Positions 25,752-32,895 of a stretch of DNA of 40,452 nt are shown here, piece after piece. Both the position numbers and the translations under genes were made by a program. Every line of letters starts with the position of its first letter. Position 1 is the stretch's first letter. The DNA comes from an uncultured Saprospiraceae bacterium. Lineage in GTDB: Bacteria; Bacteroidota; Bacteroidia; Chitinophagales; Saprospiraceae. A model generated the notes under the pieces. That model had not been told where the DNA came from and ran no database searches. It was given only the letters and a program-made list of their open reading frames with translations. The stretch spans positions 1 through 40,452 of the forward strand of contig CAKZLL010000452.1 in the NCBI GenBank assembly GCA_937125475.1, written 5' to 3'.

Positions 25752-25798
25752 TGCTTCAAAGTCGCAGATTAATCTGACTTTGGAGCATTTTATTTTTT
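25752..25798 (+). terminator. Intrinsic terminator after the cupin-like gene
   Basis: TGCTTCAAAGTC (25752-25763) pairs with GACTTTGGAGCA (25776-25787) with one G-T pair, and AGAT/ATCT extends the stem inside. A T-rich stretch follows. It lies 31 bases after the stop codon and ends 16 bases before the PAP2 gene start. Confidence 0.8.
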
Positions 25799-25813
25799 AT
25801 TAAAACCAGCAAA

Positions 25814-26464
25814 ATGAAGCCGCTTTTCCAAAAAAATCAATCTTATTTCTTGGTCATAATACCCTACTTTCTAGTAGGAATAGTCTTGCTTTTTTTGATA
25901 AATAAAGGAGATGTTGTGATTTTTTTTAGTGAAAATCGTTCTCTTTTTCTCAATCAATTGTTTTTATTGGCTAATAGATTTGGAGAAGTATATAGTTATT
26001 TGATTGGTTTTATAATCTTGCTATTTATTAAATACAGATATGCTTTGTTTCTTCCTGCTGTTGCTGGTTTGACAGGTGTTTTTAGTGGTGTTTTAAAAGC
26101 AATATTTGCTCATCCACGCCCTAAAATGTGGGCACAAGGAGAAGGCGTTATTTTAAATTATCTGCCTGATTTGTATGTTAATGTTGGGCATACTAGTTTT
26201 CCGTCTGGGCATACTTTTTCGTCTTTTGCTATTTTTACCTATTTTGCATTGGTTAGTCGGTCACCTATTTTGAAAATTGTATTTGCTTTAATGGCAATTT
26301 TGGGCGGTTTGGCAAGGGTGTATTTAACTCAGCATTTTTTGCAAGACATTCTTTTTGGTGGAATTTTAGGAATTATATTAGCGGTTAGTATATATATATT
26401 GCAAGGGAAATTAAATAATGATACTCAAAAATGGTGGAATAAGCGCATTTCAATCCACCGTTGA
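25814..26464 (+). CDS. PAP2-superfamily membrane phosphatase
   Basis: This 216-residue protein has six hydrophobic helices and the three phosphatase motifs in order: K95-x6-R102-P103 (KAIFAHPRP), P130-S-G-H133 (FPSGHTF, with the catalytic-site His133), and R168-x5-H174-x3-D178 (ARVYLTQHFLQD; nucleophilic His174, Asp178). Such enzymes remove phosphate from lipid phosphates (phosphatidic acid, phosphatidylglycerol phosphate or undecaprenyl diphosphate) at the outer face of the inner membrane. Which of these is used cannot be read from the sequence. The stop is TGA. The next gene begins 33 bp later on the same strand and may be co-transcribed. Confidence 0.92.
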   Translation: MKPLFQKNQSYFLVIIPYFLVGIVLLFLINKGDVVIFFSENRSLFLNQLFLLANRFGEVYSYLIGFIILLFIKYRYALFLPAVAGLTGVFSGVLKAIFAHPRPKMWAQGEGVILNYLPDLYVNVGHTSFPSGHTFSSFAIFTYFALVSRSPILKIVFALMAILGGLARVYLTQHFLQDILFGGILGIILAVSIYILQGKLNNDTQKWWNKRISIHR

Positions 26465-26497
26465 GATGATTGATAATGAATTGGAAATCAAATTTTT

Positions 26498-27160
26498 ATG
26501 AAAAAAGTTATCATAGCAGGTGGGACAGGAATGGTTGGAGGAGTTGTACTTCAAGCCTGTTTGGACAGTGCAGAAGTAGAGAAAGTGACGTCGATTGTTA
26601 GGAAACCTTCGGGCGTTCAACATACGAAATTAAATGAAATCATTCATCCAGATTTCACGGATTATACCAATTTAACAGCTCATTTTAAGGATGTTGATGC
26701 TGCCTATTTTTGCATTGGTGTTTATACAGGACAAGTGCCTGATGCACAATTTAAAATGATTACAGTTGATTTTGCAGCGGCTTTTGGTGATGCTGTAAAA
26801 AACGGAAGTGATCGAGCGACTTTTTGCTTACTCAGTGGAGCAGGGGCAGATTCCGAAGAAAAAAGCAGGGTAGCTTTCGCCAAATATAAAGGCATGGCAG
26901 AAAACTATTTAATTCGCTTAGGATTTGCAGGACTTCATATCTTTCGCCCAGCTTATATTTATCCTGTTGAACCACGGAACGAGCCTAATTTGATGTATCG
27001 CATATCCCGAAAACTATATCCATTACTAAAAAATATTTATTCAGCAGGCGTGATTACCTCTGAAGAACTTGGTCAAGCGATATTTAAAGGCGGTATGTAT
27101 GGCGCACCAAAAACCATTTTAGAAAATGTAGAAATTAAACAGTTTTTGGCAGGTAAGTAA
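26498..27160 (+). CDS. NAD(P)-binding atypical SDR / nucleoside-sugar-epimerase-like protein
   Basis: This 220-residue Rossmann protein begins MKKVIIAGGTGMVGGVV, the GGTGMVG dinucleotide loop of atypical SDRs (HTATIP2/YwnB-like). Other features are 'DVDAAYFCIGVYTG', the 'FCLLSGAGADSEEKSRVAFAKYKGMAENYL' strand and helix with S and a Y-x3-K-like YKGMAE, and 'LHIFRPAYIYP'. The length fits the family. Enzymatic substrate is unknown; in this group many members act as redox sensors. It lies just downstream of the PAP2 gene and converges on the ribbon-helix-helix gene with only 5 bp between stop codons. Confidence 0.8.
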   Translation: MKKVIIAGGTGMVGGVVLQACLDSAEVEKVTSIVRKPSGVQHTKLNEIIHPDFTDYTNLTAHFKDVDAAYFCIGVYTGQVPDAQFKMITVDFAAAFGDAVKNGSDRATFCLLSGAGADSEEKSRVAFAKYKGMAENYLIRLGFAGLHIFRPAYIYPVEPRNEPNLMYRISRKLYPLLKNIYSAGVITSEELGQAIFKGGMYGAPKTILENVEIKQFLAGK

Positions 27161-27165
27161 ATTAA

Positions 27166-27369
27166 TTATTCTTCCTTGTCTTCTTCTTTTGGAGATGGAT
27201 TTTTGGCTTCTTCGGCTTCAATTTTCTTGAGTCTTCTAGCTTCTTTTAATGCTTTGGTAATGATCCATTCCAATTGCCCATTGACACTACGAAACTCATC
27301 AGCAGCCCATTTTTCAACCGCTTTCATTGTTGTTTCATTTACTCGTAATACAAACTTTTTTTTAGGCAT
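27166..27369 (-). CDS. Arc-like ribbon-helix-helix DNA-binding protein
   Basis: The preferred start is the ATG at 27367-27369 (MPKKKFVLRVNETTMKAVEK), giving 67 residues; an ATG at 27390 adds seven that look non-native. The sequence reads as one beta strand (KKFVLRV), then helix A (ETTMKAVEKWAADEF), a turn (RSVNGQ) and helix B (LEWIITKALKEARRL). This is the Arc/MetJ-type fold in which the paired N-terminal strands enter the DNA major groove. The tail is highly charged. It follows the SPFH gene on the same strand, separated by two inverted repeats that could be its operator. It is probably a local regulator; the target is unknown. Confidence 0.75.
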   Translation of the reverse strand: MPKKKFVLRVNETTMKAVEKWAADEFRSVNGQLEWIITKALKEARRLKKIEAEEAKNPSPKEEDKEE

Positions 27370-27395
27370 AATCGTTGATTTAAATGACAAAAAGC

Positions 27396-27449
27396 AATAT
27401 CAGTTAGTATTTCACTAACTGATATTACTCTAAAGTTGATCGACTTTAG
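27396..27449 (-). promoter_or_regulatory. Paired inverted repeats between the SPFH and ribbon-helix-helix genes
   Basis: AATATCAGTTAGT (27396-27408) and ACTAACTGATATT (27414-27426) are perfect 13-bp arms with a 5-nt spacer. A second near-palindrome, CTAAAGTTGATCGACTTTAG, spans 27430-27449. In the minus direction they lie after the SPFH stop (27458) and directly before the ribbon-helix-helix start. They may be a terminator (T-rich bases follow the first) or a symmetric operator for the small DNA-binding protein. Confidence 0.6.
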
Positions 27450-27457
27450 TTTTGGGT

Positions 27458-28315
27458 TTACTGATTAAGTGTTCCAGTATTTAAGACAGGTGTAGCTTCT
27501 TTATCAGAGCATAAAATGACCATTAAATTACTAACCATTGTAGCTTTTTTGTCTTCATCTAATTCGACAATGTTCTTTTTAGACAATTCTTCTAAAGCCA
27601 TTTCGACCATACTGACCGCACCTTCAACGATTTTTGCACGAGCTGCAACGATTGCTTCAGCTTGCTGACGCTTCAACATGGCACTAGCAATTTCAGAAGC
27701 ATAAGCCAAATATCCAATTCTAGCTTCTAATACTTCAATACCTGCAATTGCTAAACGCTCTGTCAATTCTTCTTCCAAAGTATGATTGACTTCTTCAACA
27801 CCTGAACGCAAAGAAACTTCTTGCTGATCGTCATCAAAATTATCATAAGGATATAAACCAGCTAATTTTCTAACCGCAGAATCACTCTGTACTCTAACGA
27901 AACTTTCATAGTTATCCACATCAAATGCCGCTCTAAACGTATCTTTTACACGCCATACCGCAATGACACTAATCATAATTGGATTACCTAATTTATCATT
28001 GACTTTCACTCGTTCACTATCGAAATTGCGAGCGCGTAAAGAGAATTTTTTCTTGCTATAAAACGGATTAGTCCAGAAAAAACCGTTCTCTTTGACTGTT
28101 CCTTTATAATCACCAAATAAAACTAATACGCGAGAACCATTTGGATTGACAAAAAAGAAACCAAATAACATAATAAGTGCACCTAAAAATAAAGGAAGTG
28201 CAATCAATGAAATGGCACTTTGTAAGGCAATCGCCCCAATACCTCCTATTATCATTCCGAAAAAGGCCAACAACATCATATAGCCAGATGTTGGTTTAAT
28301 TAATTTCTCTTGCAT
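27458..28315 (-). CDS. SPFH / band 7 domain membrane protein
   Basis: This 285-residue stomatin-like protein starts with a short cytosolic lead (MQEKLIKPTSGYMM), followed by two adjacent hydrophobic helices (~12-35 and 38-55). The band 7 domain (~60-215) includes 'FGDYKGTVKENGFFWTNPFYSKKKFSLRARNFDSERVKVNDKLGNPI' and the long coiled helix 'LTERLAIAGIEVLEARIGYLAYASEIASAMLKRQQAEAIVAARAKIVEGAV'. Such proteins oligomerise at membranes and organise microdomains or proteases. The partner here is probably encoded elsewhere. The small ribbon-helix-helix gene follows, an association I recall from other Bacteroidota but cannot verify here. Confidence 0.88.
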   Translation of the reverse strand: MQEKLIKPTSGYMMLLAFFGMIIGGIGAIALQSAISLIALPLFLGALIMLFGFFFVNPNGSRVLVLFGDYKGTVKENGFFWTNPFYSKKKFSLRARNFDSERVKVNDKLGNPIMISVIAVWRVKDTFRAAFDVDNYESFVRVQSDSAVRKLAGLYPYDNFDDDQQEVSLRSGVEEVNHTLEEELTERLAIAGIEVLEARIGYLAYASEIASAMLKRQQAEAIVAARAKIVEGAVSMVEMALEELSKKNIVELDEDKKATMVSNLMVILCSDKEATPVLNTGTLNQ

Positions 28316-28561
28316 AGTTGTAAATTTTATTGTGATATTAAAATGATATTATAAAGATACTTTTTTGCAATTGTAATGATTGGTTTTTTCTATTAAAATA
28401 TTTAAAAATCGGATGAAAGGAACGAAAGCGGATTTTTTTTGATTACAACTAAATACTACTATGCAGTAAGGATTTTTTTTTGCGAAAGCGAAATCTTACA
28501 ATCGCATAAGTATTATAATACTAATTCTAGATATGGATTAGCATAATTAAAATTTAAAGTC

Positions 28562-28894
28562 ATGTTATTATTTAGACCAGTTAATCAAGTAGAATTAGAC
28601 TTGATTATTGAAAGTGATTGGAAAGCGTTTCCGCCAAGACTGCTAGGACAGCCGATTTTTTACCCTGTTTTGAATGAGGCTTATGCCGAAAAAATCACTA
28701 AAGAATGGAATGTGCCTGCTTATGGTGTGGGGCATGTATTGAAATTTGAAGTGGCGGATGAATTTTTAAAAGACTATGAAATCCAGAAAGTTGGCTTAGA
28801 TCATTTTGTAGAATTTTGGATACCAGCCGAAGAATTATCCGAAATGAACACTAATATTATTGGTCAAATTGAATTGATTAATACTTTTAGGTGA
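28562..28894 (+). CDS. Small 'ADP-ribosylation/crystallin J1'-annotated family protein
   Basis: This 110-residue soluble protein matches a Bacteroidota family of the same size that databases usually label ADP-ribosylation/crystallin J1. Shared text includes 'FRPVNQVELDLI', 'FPPRLLGQPIFYPVLNEAYA', 'KEWNVP', 'VLKFEVADEFL' and 'VEFWIPAEELSEMNTNIIGQIELI'. No ADP-ribosylglycohydrolase catalytic residues are present, so the label is a name only and function is unknown. The TGA stop (28892-28894) lies exactly at the start of a large repeat palindrome. The region upstream (28316-28561) contains AT-rich DNA with no clear gene. Confidence 0.75.
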   Translation: MLLFRPVNQVELDLIIESDWKAFPPRLLGQPIFYPVLNEAYAEKITKEWNVPAYGVGHVLKFEVADEFLKDYEIQKVGLDHFVEFWIPAEELSEMNTNIIGQIELINTFR

Positions 28895-29053
28895 TTGAGG
28901 CGCTTCGGCTGATTGTTTGATTGAGGCGCTTCGCTGATTGTAAGATTTTTACTATAAAACTTATATTTTGTTTCAATAAATCACACAATCAGCGAAGCGA
29001 TACACAATCAAACAATCTAACAATTTAACAATCAGCCGAAGGCAATACAATCA
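28892..29053. repeat. Large repeat-built palindrome between convergent genes
   Basis: The left side contains two tandem units reading GATTGAGGCGCTTCGGCTGA and GATTGAGGCGCTTCGCTGAT (from about 28893 and 28919). The right side (28984-29053) contains their inverted counterparts, ACAATCAGCGAAGCGAT and ACAATCAGCCGAAGGC, with extra CAATC/CAAAC copies between them. The whole region can fold into a long two-part hairpin. It separates the convergent crystallin-J1-like (+) and endonuclease (-) genes and ends 4 bp from the latter's stop, so it may terminate both. The repeated CGCTTCGCTGATTG unit suggests a dispersed repeat family. Confidence 0.8.
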
Positions 29054-29057
29054 TATT

Positions 29058-29852
29058 TTACAAATGTGCTTCTTTCCAAAACTCAAGGTTCAAATCTTTT
29101 TTATCTCCTTTATTAATGGCTTTGAAAAAAGTCATTTTAGTTTCTTTTTCGACAGCTTTTACAGACCTAGCATAATCCCACATATCCCTAGCACTTACAG
29201 GTTTATTAGGCATAATAAAACCGATATAACGACGATATTTGAAAGAATAAGCTACTTTATAGAATGCTTTTGGAATAGGAATATCCTTCATTTTTTTAGG
29301 TCGTTCGCCATAAATTGGACCAGTATAAACCACCATTTTACCCAAAGTATAAGTCCATTCTCGCTCTAAACTTTCTAACTTGCTCCATGCTTGTCGATTG
29401 AGTTTTGGATCTTGTGGTGAAACGTTAGACATCGCAAATGTTTGTAAATTACTCTTGACCGTAAAATCAATAGCAGCACTTGGTGCTAAATGCCCTTTAT
29501 CAAAACCTGAATTTCTAAAATCATCTGGTTTTTTTCTAAAACGAGCTGGCACATCAGGATCTGGAAAAAATGATTCACTTCGCGCGACATCAATTCCCAC
29601 AGAGCCTTTACTTAGAATATAAGAAACCCAAACTGCGCCTTTATAATCAAAACTATAGCCTAAACTATAACCATCTTTATCTAAGACTAAATCGGATTTG
29701 CAAGGAATGCCATATTTTTTATGATTACGCATGGCATAAATCCACGCATATAATCTATGAGCATTTGGCATAATATAATGTACTACAAAACTGTGCATGA
29801 TGCCTCCTAAAAAAAAGGAAACTGCCGCAATCGCGATTTCTCTTACTGACAT
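29058..29852 (-). CDS. Membrane-anchored DNA/RNA non-specific endonuclease
   Basis: This 264-residue beta-beta-alpha-metal nuclease belongs to the NucA/EndoG family. An N-terminal helix (MSVREIAIAAVSFFLGGIMHSFVVHYIM) acts as signal anchor, so the domain is probably periplasmic. The DRGH-type motif reads FDKGHLAP, with D118, H121 as general base and the AAIDF turn after it. The metal-binding asparagine is N152 in 'PQDPKLNRQAWSKLE', and the 'AMSNVSPQ' strand precedes it. 'VVYTGPIYGE' and 'IPKAFYKVAYSF' complete the fold. It would degrade single- and double-stranded nucleic acid with Mg2+, either for nutrient use or against incoming DNA. No immunity gene is adjacent. Confidence 0.9.
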   Translation of the reverse strand: MSVREIAIAAVSFFLGGIMHSFVVHYIMPNAHRLYAWIYAMRNHKKYGIPCKSDLVLDKDGYSLGYSFDYKGAVWVSYILSKGSVGIDVARSESFFPDPDVPARFRKKPDDFRNSGFDKGHLAPSAAIDFTVKSNLQTFAMSNVSPQDPKLNRQAWSKLESLEREWTYTLGKMVVYTGPIYGERPKKMKDIPIPKAFYKVAYSFKYRRYIGFIMPNKPVSARDMWDYARSVKAVEKETKMTFFKAINKGDKKDLNLEFWKEAHL

Positions 29853-29858
29853 ATAAAA

Positions 29859-29921
29859 AGAGTTAAGCGTTTTTCAATTATCATCAAAATGAGGATAAAA
29901 ATATAAAAAACTCTTAACTCT
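29859..29921 (-). terminator. Possible terminator of the secreted lectin-fold gene
   Basis: AGAGTTAAG (29859-29867) and CTTAACTCT (29913-29921) are inverted copies; on the minus strand the second arm is followed by TTTTTAT. The 45-nt loop is long for an intrinsic terminator, so this is a weak call. It lies between the gene at 30003-30638 (-) and the endonuclease start. Confidence 0.4.
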
Positions 29922-30002
29922 CTCTATAATATTTTCTCGAAGCTCTAAATTATATTGTTCTTTATCGCTATTAATTGTTGTATTATCTTAATTATAGTAG
30001 CA

Positions 30003-30638
30003 TTATGACCTCGGTATAAAAATAGATACTTTAAAATAATCTACTTGAATAGTTGCGCCATTAGCGACATGAAAACCAAAGTTTTGACCATCAAATGATT
30101 TAGCAGGTAATGCTTTTACCTGAATATCATTGATATAAAATAAATGTAGATCTCCTTTTTTGCGGATAACAATTTTGTTAAAATCATCTGTGGCTAATAC
30201 GTCTGAATATTCCCAGTCGATAATATCTTCTGCTATCCAGTTTTTTACATCCAATGCAATAAAACGTTGTTCGCTATTAAAACCAAATGAATACCCTTCT
30301 TCAAAATAACCGCCAATAGAGGATGTTCCCCAAACCAAAGCATTGCAAAAAGTTGATGCACCTTTTATTTTGATACTAGCTTCTATTTCAAAATCATTCT
30401 CGTCATTGACGGTCTCTAAATTTTGCATTCGAATATCGGAATGGTCTCCACTAGAAGATAGTTCCATGTGACCATTTTTGATTGTACCAGAAGAATAATG
30501 AGTTGTTAATACCCAATTATTATGATTGTCATCAAAATTGTCTTCAAAGACAACAAATTGCTCATAAGAGATGGTGGTGTGTGCTGTGCCTCCTATAAAA
30601 ACTAGTAAAAGCAGGCTTAATTTAATAAATTGTGACAT
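30003..30638 (-). CDS. Secreted protein with a concanavalin-A-like (DUF1080/LamG-type) fold
   Basis: This 211-residue protein has a signal peptide (MSQFIKLSLLLLVFIGGTAHT). The rest is beta-rich and follows the order of family-16/DUF1080-like jelly rolls: 'FEDNFDDNHNNWVL' opening, 'GHMELSSSG', 'FEIEASIKIKG', 'GYSFGFNSEQRFIALDV', 'NKIVIRKKGDLHLFYINDIQVKALP', 'QNFGFHVANGATIQVDYFKVS'. No clear catalytic residues are seen, so a binding role (carbohydrate or matrix) is more likely than hydrolysis. No T9SS tail is present. The gene is monocistronic. Confidence 0.65.
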   Translation of the reverse strand: MSQFIKLSLLLLVFIGGTAHTTISYEQFVVFEDNFDDNHNNWVLTTHYSSGTIKNGHMELSSSGDHSDIRMQNLETVNDENDFEIEASIKIKGASTFCNALVWGTSSIGGYFEEGYSFGFNSEQRFIALDVKNWIAEDIIDWEYSDVLATDDFNKIVIRKKGDLHLFYINDIQVKALPAKSFDGQNFGFHVANGATIQVDYFKVSIFIPRS

Positions 30639-31155
30639 AAGTTAGTGTGATTGAAGAATGTTTATATATAAATTTATAAAATATTTTATATATAGATAAG
30701 AGAGTGTTAATTTATTTTTTTAGCAAAATGAATTATGACAAAAAAAAGACACTGTTAATCAATGTCACAAAATTGAAAAATATGGTTCAAAAATAATACC
30801 TAATTCAAAACCTTTCTTTGAAAAAAAAAAAAATGAATGAAGATACAAACAAAATCATTTTTTTTTGATAAGCTTTTTGTTTATAGGTCTCTGATTAATA
30901 GGCTCTTATGTGGTAATGTAGAGATTTGAAATAAATCAATAAATTTATTGAAGTAAATGATAATCTTAATTTTTTTTTAAAAAAATAGAAAAAGGAAGGA
31001 AAGGAATGAAGAAAAGTATAGCAATTTTTAGGCTATTTTAATAGGAAGTAAAATGTTTATAATTGTTATTAACCTAATATGTGATAATAATTAACTTTAT
31101 ATGAATGTAACAGATTTGAGTTTGATTGAGTTGTTTTGTGACATGGAATTTTAAT
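30639..31155. other. AT-rich intergenic region without a recognised gene
   Basis: This ~520-bp stretch lies between the secreted lectin-fold gene (-) and the phoH 3' hairpin. It contains homopolymer runs (A-tract near 30820-30834, T-tracts near 30860 and 30970) and no open frame with coding character. I see no repeat shared with the MITE-like elements. It probably contains the promoter of the minus-strand gene at 30638, but no clear TAnnTTTG box was found. Confidence 0.4.
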
Positions 31156-31212
31156 ATTTTCTATTTCAGAAGTAAATTCTTATTAAAATTGTTTGCTTCT
31201 GAAATAGAAAAT
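31156..31212 (-). terminator. 17-bp-arm hairpin immediately after phoH
   Basis: ATTTTCTATTTCAGAAG (31156-31172) and CTTCTGAAATAGAAAAT (31196-31212) are perfect inverted copies. It starts six bases after the phoH stop codon (31219-31221) on the minus strand. The lower stem is AU-only and the U-tract is interrupted, so it could be either a terminator or a 3'-end stabilising hairpin. Confidence 0.65.
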
Positions 31213-31218
31213 AAACGC

Positions 31219-32229
31219 TTATTTTTCCTGTATTTTTTTAGTTTTTTCTTTTTGGAATTGCTCTCGACGATTATTTTCTATTTCTTCTAAATTTTCAAAA
31301 GCATTAATAATAGCCTTTACTAATCTATGTCGAACCACATCGACACTTGATAAGCGAACAATCCCAATTCCCTTAACATGTCCAAGTGCATCTAAACTAT
31401 ACCCTAAACCAGATCGCTGATTTCGTGGCAAGTCAATTTGTGTCATATCGCCAGTGATAATTGCTTTGGCAGAAGGTCCGATTCTTGTTAAAAACATCTT
31501 CAATTGAGGAATAGTCGCATTTTGTGCTTCATCCAAAATAATAAACGCATTATCAAGCGTTCGACCACGCATAAAAGCTAAAGGCGCGATTTCAATTACT
31601 CGATTGCCTATAAACTGATTAATTTTGTCCGCGGGCAACATATCATCCAATGCATCATATAAAGGACGTAAATATGGATCAACTTTATCTTTCAAATCTC
31701 CTGGCAAGAAACCCAAACTTTCGCCAGCTTCTACTGCTGGACGTGTTAATATGATTTTTTTGACAATTCGATTTTTTCATGCCTTTACTGCTAATGCAAC
31801 TGCTGTATAGGTTTTTCCTGTTCCAGCAGGACCAATAGCAAAAACAATATCATTTGTTTCTGTAGATTCTACTAATTTTTGTTGATTCGCCGTTTTAGCG
31901 CGAATAGGTTTTCCGTCTCTGGTATATAAAATAATACTATTTCTAGTTTCTTTAATCCGATTTTCAAAAGGATTATTCCCGTTGACAATTTCCTCCACAT
32001 CTTGTTTTGATAGCTTTTTATGTTGCTTCAAGGCTTTGACCATCAGCTCCAATTTTGCTTTGACATCTTGGGTGTTTTTTTTCTTTTCACCACTGATTTT
32101 TAGATAATTACCTCTTGAAGTAATGGTGATTTCTGGATAGGCTGCTCTTAGGAGATTTAATTTTTTTTCATGTTCTCCGTACAATTCTACAGGGTCTATA
32201 TCTTCTATTGTTAAAATGATTTCGCTCAA
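31219..32229 (-). pseudogene. phoH: PhoH family ATPase gene interrupted by an in-frame TGA
   Basis: Two parts of one PhoH/YbeZ-like protein lie in the same frame. The first (32229-31780) runs through the N-terminal region and the Walker A motif [20 protein letters not shown]. It then meets TGA at 31777-31779, followed without frame change by [20 protein letters not shown] and the rest of the ATPase ([10 protein letters not shown] Walker [20 protein letters not shown]). Normal family members read [12 protein letters not shown]..., so the stop replaces a leucine codon; one base change (TTA to TGA) is enough. Full length would be about 336 residues, as usual. PhoH is an ATPase linked to RNA metabolism and often encoded beside ybeY, which is not here. 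It is either a recent nonsense mutation or an assembly error. Confidence 0.85.
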
Positions 32230-32443
32230 AATTCTTTTAATTTGTTATGAATGAAAAATCTAAAGCAAATCTAAACTATTAGTCTTTATTGACAAAAATT
32301 ATTAGAACTAAAAACATTTATCAAGAAAGACTATTCTAAAAACTTAGTTGCAGAAGATGAAGTACTATGTAAATTAAATTTTGGTCAATATAGTTTCATT
32401 CTATGGGATTAATTTTGAAATGGTTATATTTTGAATAGTTTTT

Positions 32444-32612
32444 GGTTCTTTGAAAATTATTGTGGCATCAAGTAATATTATTGCTTTTTGAAAATTTAGG
32501 TGTCAGGTGTCAGGTGTCAGGTGTCAGGTGTCAGGTGTCAGGTGTCAGTGTCTTGTCCTAAAAAATATTGATTATCAAACTTTTCTGACCCTCAATAAAT
32601 TATCAAAGAACC
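32444..32612. mobile_element. MITE-like element, copy 3 (169 bp), with a heptamer array inside
   Basis: The left end GGTTCTTTGAAAATTATTG (32444-32462) and right end CAATAAATTATCAAAGAACC (32593-32612) are inverted repeats of the same family as copies 1 and 2. The flanks TAGTTTTT (left) and TGTTTTTT (right) match at 6 of 8 positions, so a target duplication is possible but decayed. Inside is a seven-copy AGGTGTC array (32498-32546). A CTGACCC near the right end is complementary in part to that array. It lies in the divergent gap between phoH and the SAM-adenosyltransferase-like gene. Confidence 0.7.
32498..32552. repeat. Short tandem repeat: seven AGGTGTC heptamers plus a partial copy
   Basis: Seven perfect consecutive copies of AGGTGTC (32498-32546) are followed by AGTGTC (32547-32552). 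The same heptamer is arrayed at 38048-38082. There are no spacers, so it is not a CRISPR. Copy number is likely variable by slippage. Confidence 0.92.
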
Positions 32613-32801
32613 TGTTTTTTTGAGAAATTGTTAAGATATATCCGCTTATTAGGCTCATTATAATATAATTTAATACCCTTATTTTCTCAAAATTTTCACC
32701 TCCCACCTTTAGAGCATTGGCTTATTCTTTCTTTTTAATAAAAAAAATAGAAGAAAGTGCGCTAACTTTTGGTAAAGGATAACACTACATAACATTTTTT
32801 A

Positions 32802-32809
32802 TATATTTG
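32802..32809 (+). promoter_or_regulatory. Candidate -7 box (TATATTTG) for the SAM-adenosyltransferase-like gene
   Basis: TATATTTG matches the Bacteroidota -7 consensus TAnnTTTG, ~86 bp before the preferred start at 32896. No TTG lies at the expected 19-bp spacing upstream (the nearest TTTG is about 30 bp away), so the assignment is tentative. Confidence 0.4.
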
Positions 32810-32895
32810 TAGCCTTTAATTCCCCTAAATAAAGCGAAGTAAATAAATTATAGTAAATGTAAATGATCTACATTTACTTTCATTACGCTACAAAT

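Noticed and set aside
29085-29100. tRNA T-loop-like GGTTCAAATC
   Set aside because: It lies within the endonuclease coding sequence and no cloverleaf partner arms are present.
29058-29852. Toxin with an immunity partner
   Set aside because: The endonuclease has a signal anchor and no small adjacent gene on its strand, so nothing supports a toxin-immunity pair.
31777-31779. UGA recoding (selenocysteine or alternative code)
   Set aside because: Homologues have leucine here, no downstream SECIS-like context was noticed, and TGA ends other intact genes in the window.
32498-32552. CRISPR array
   Set aside because: The repeat unit is 7 bp with no spacers, so it is a short tandem repeat.
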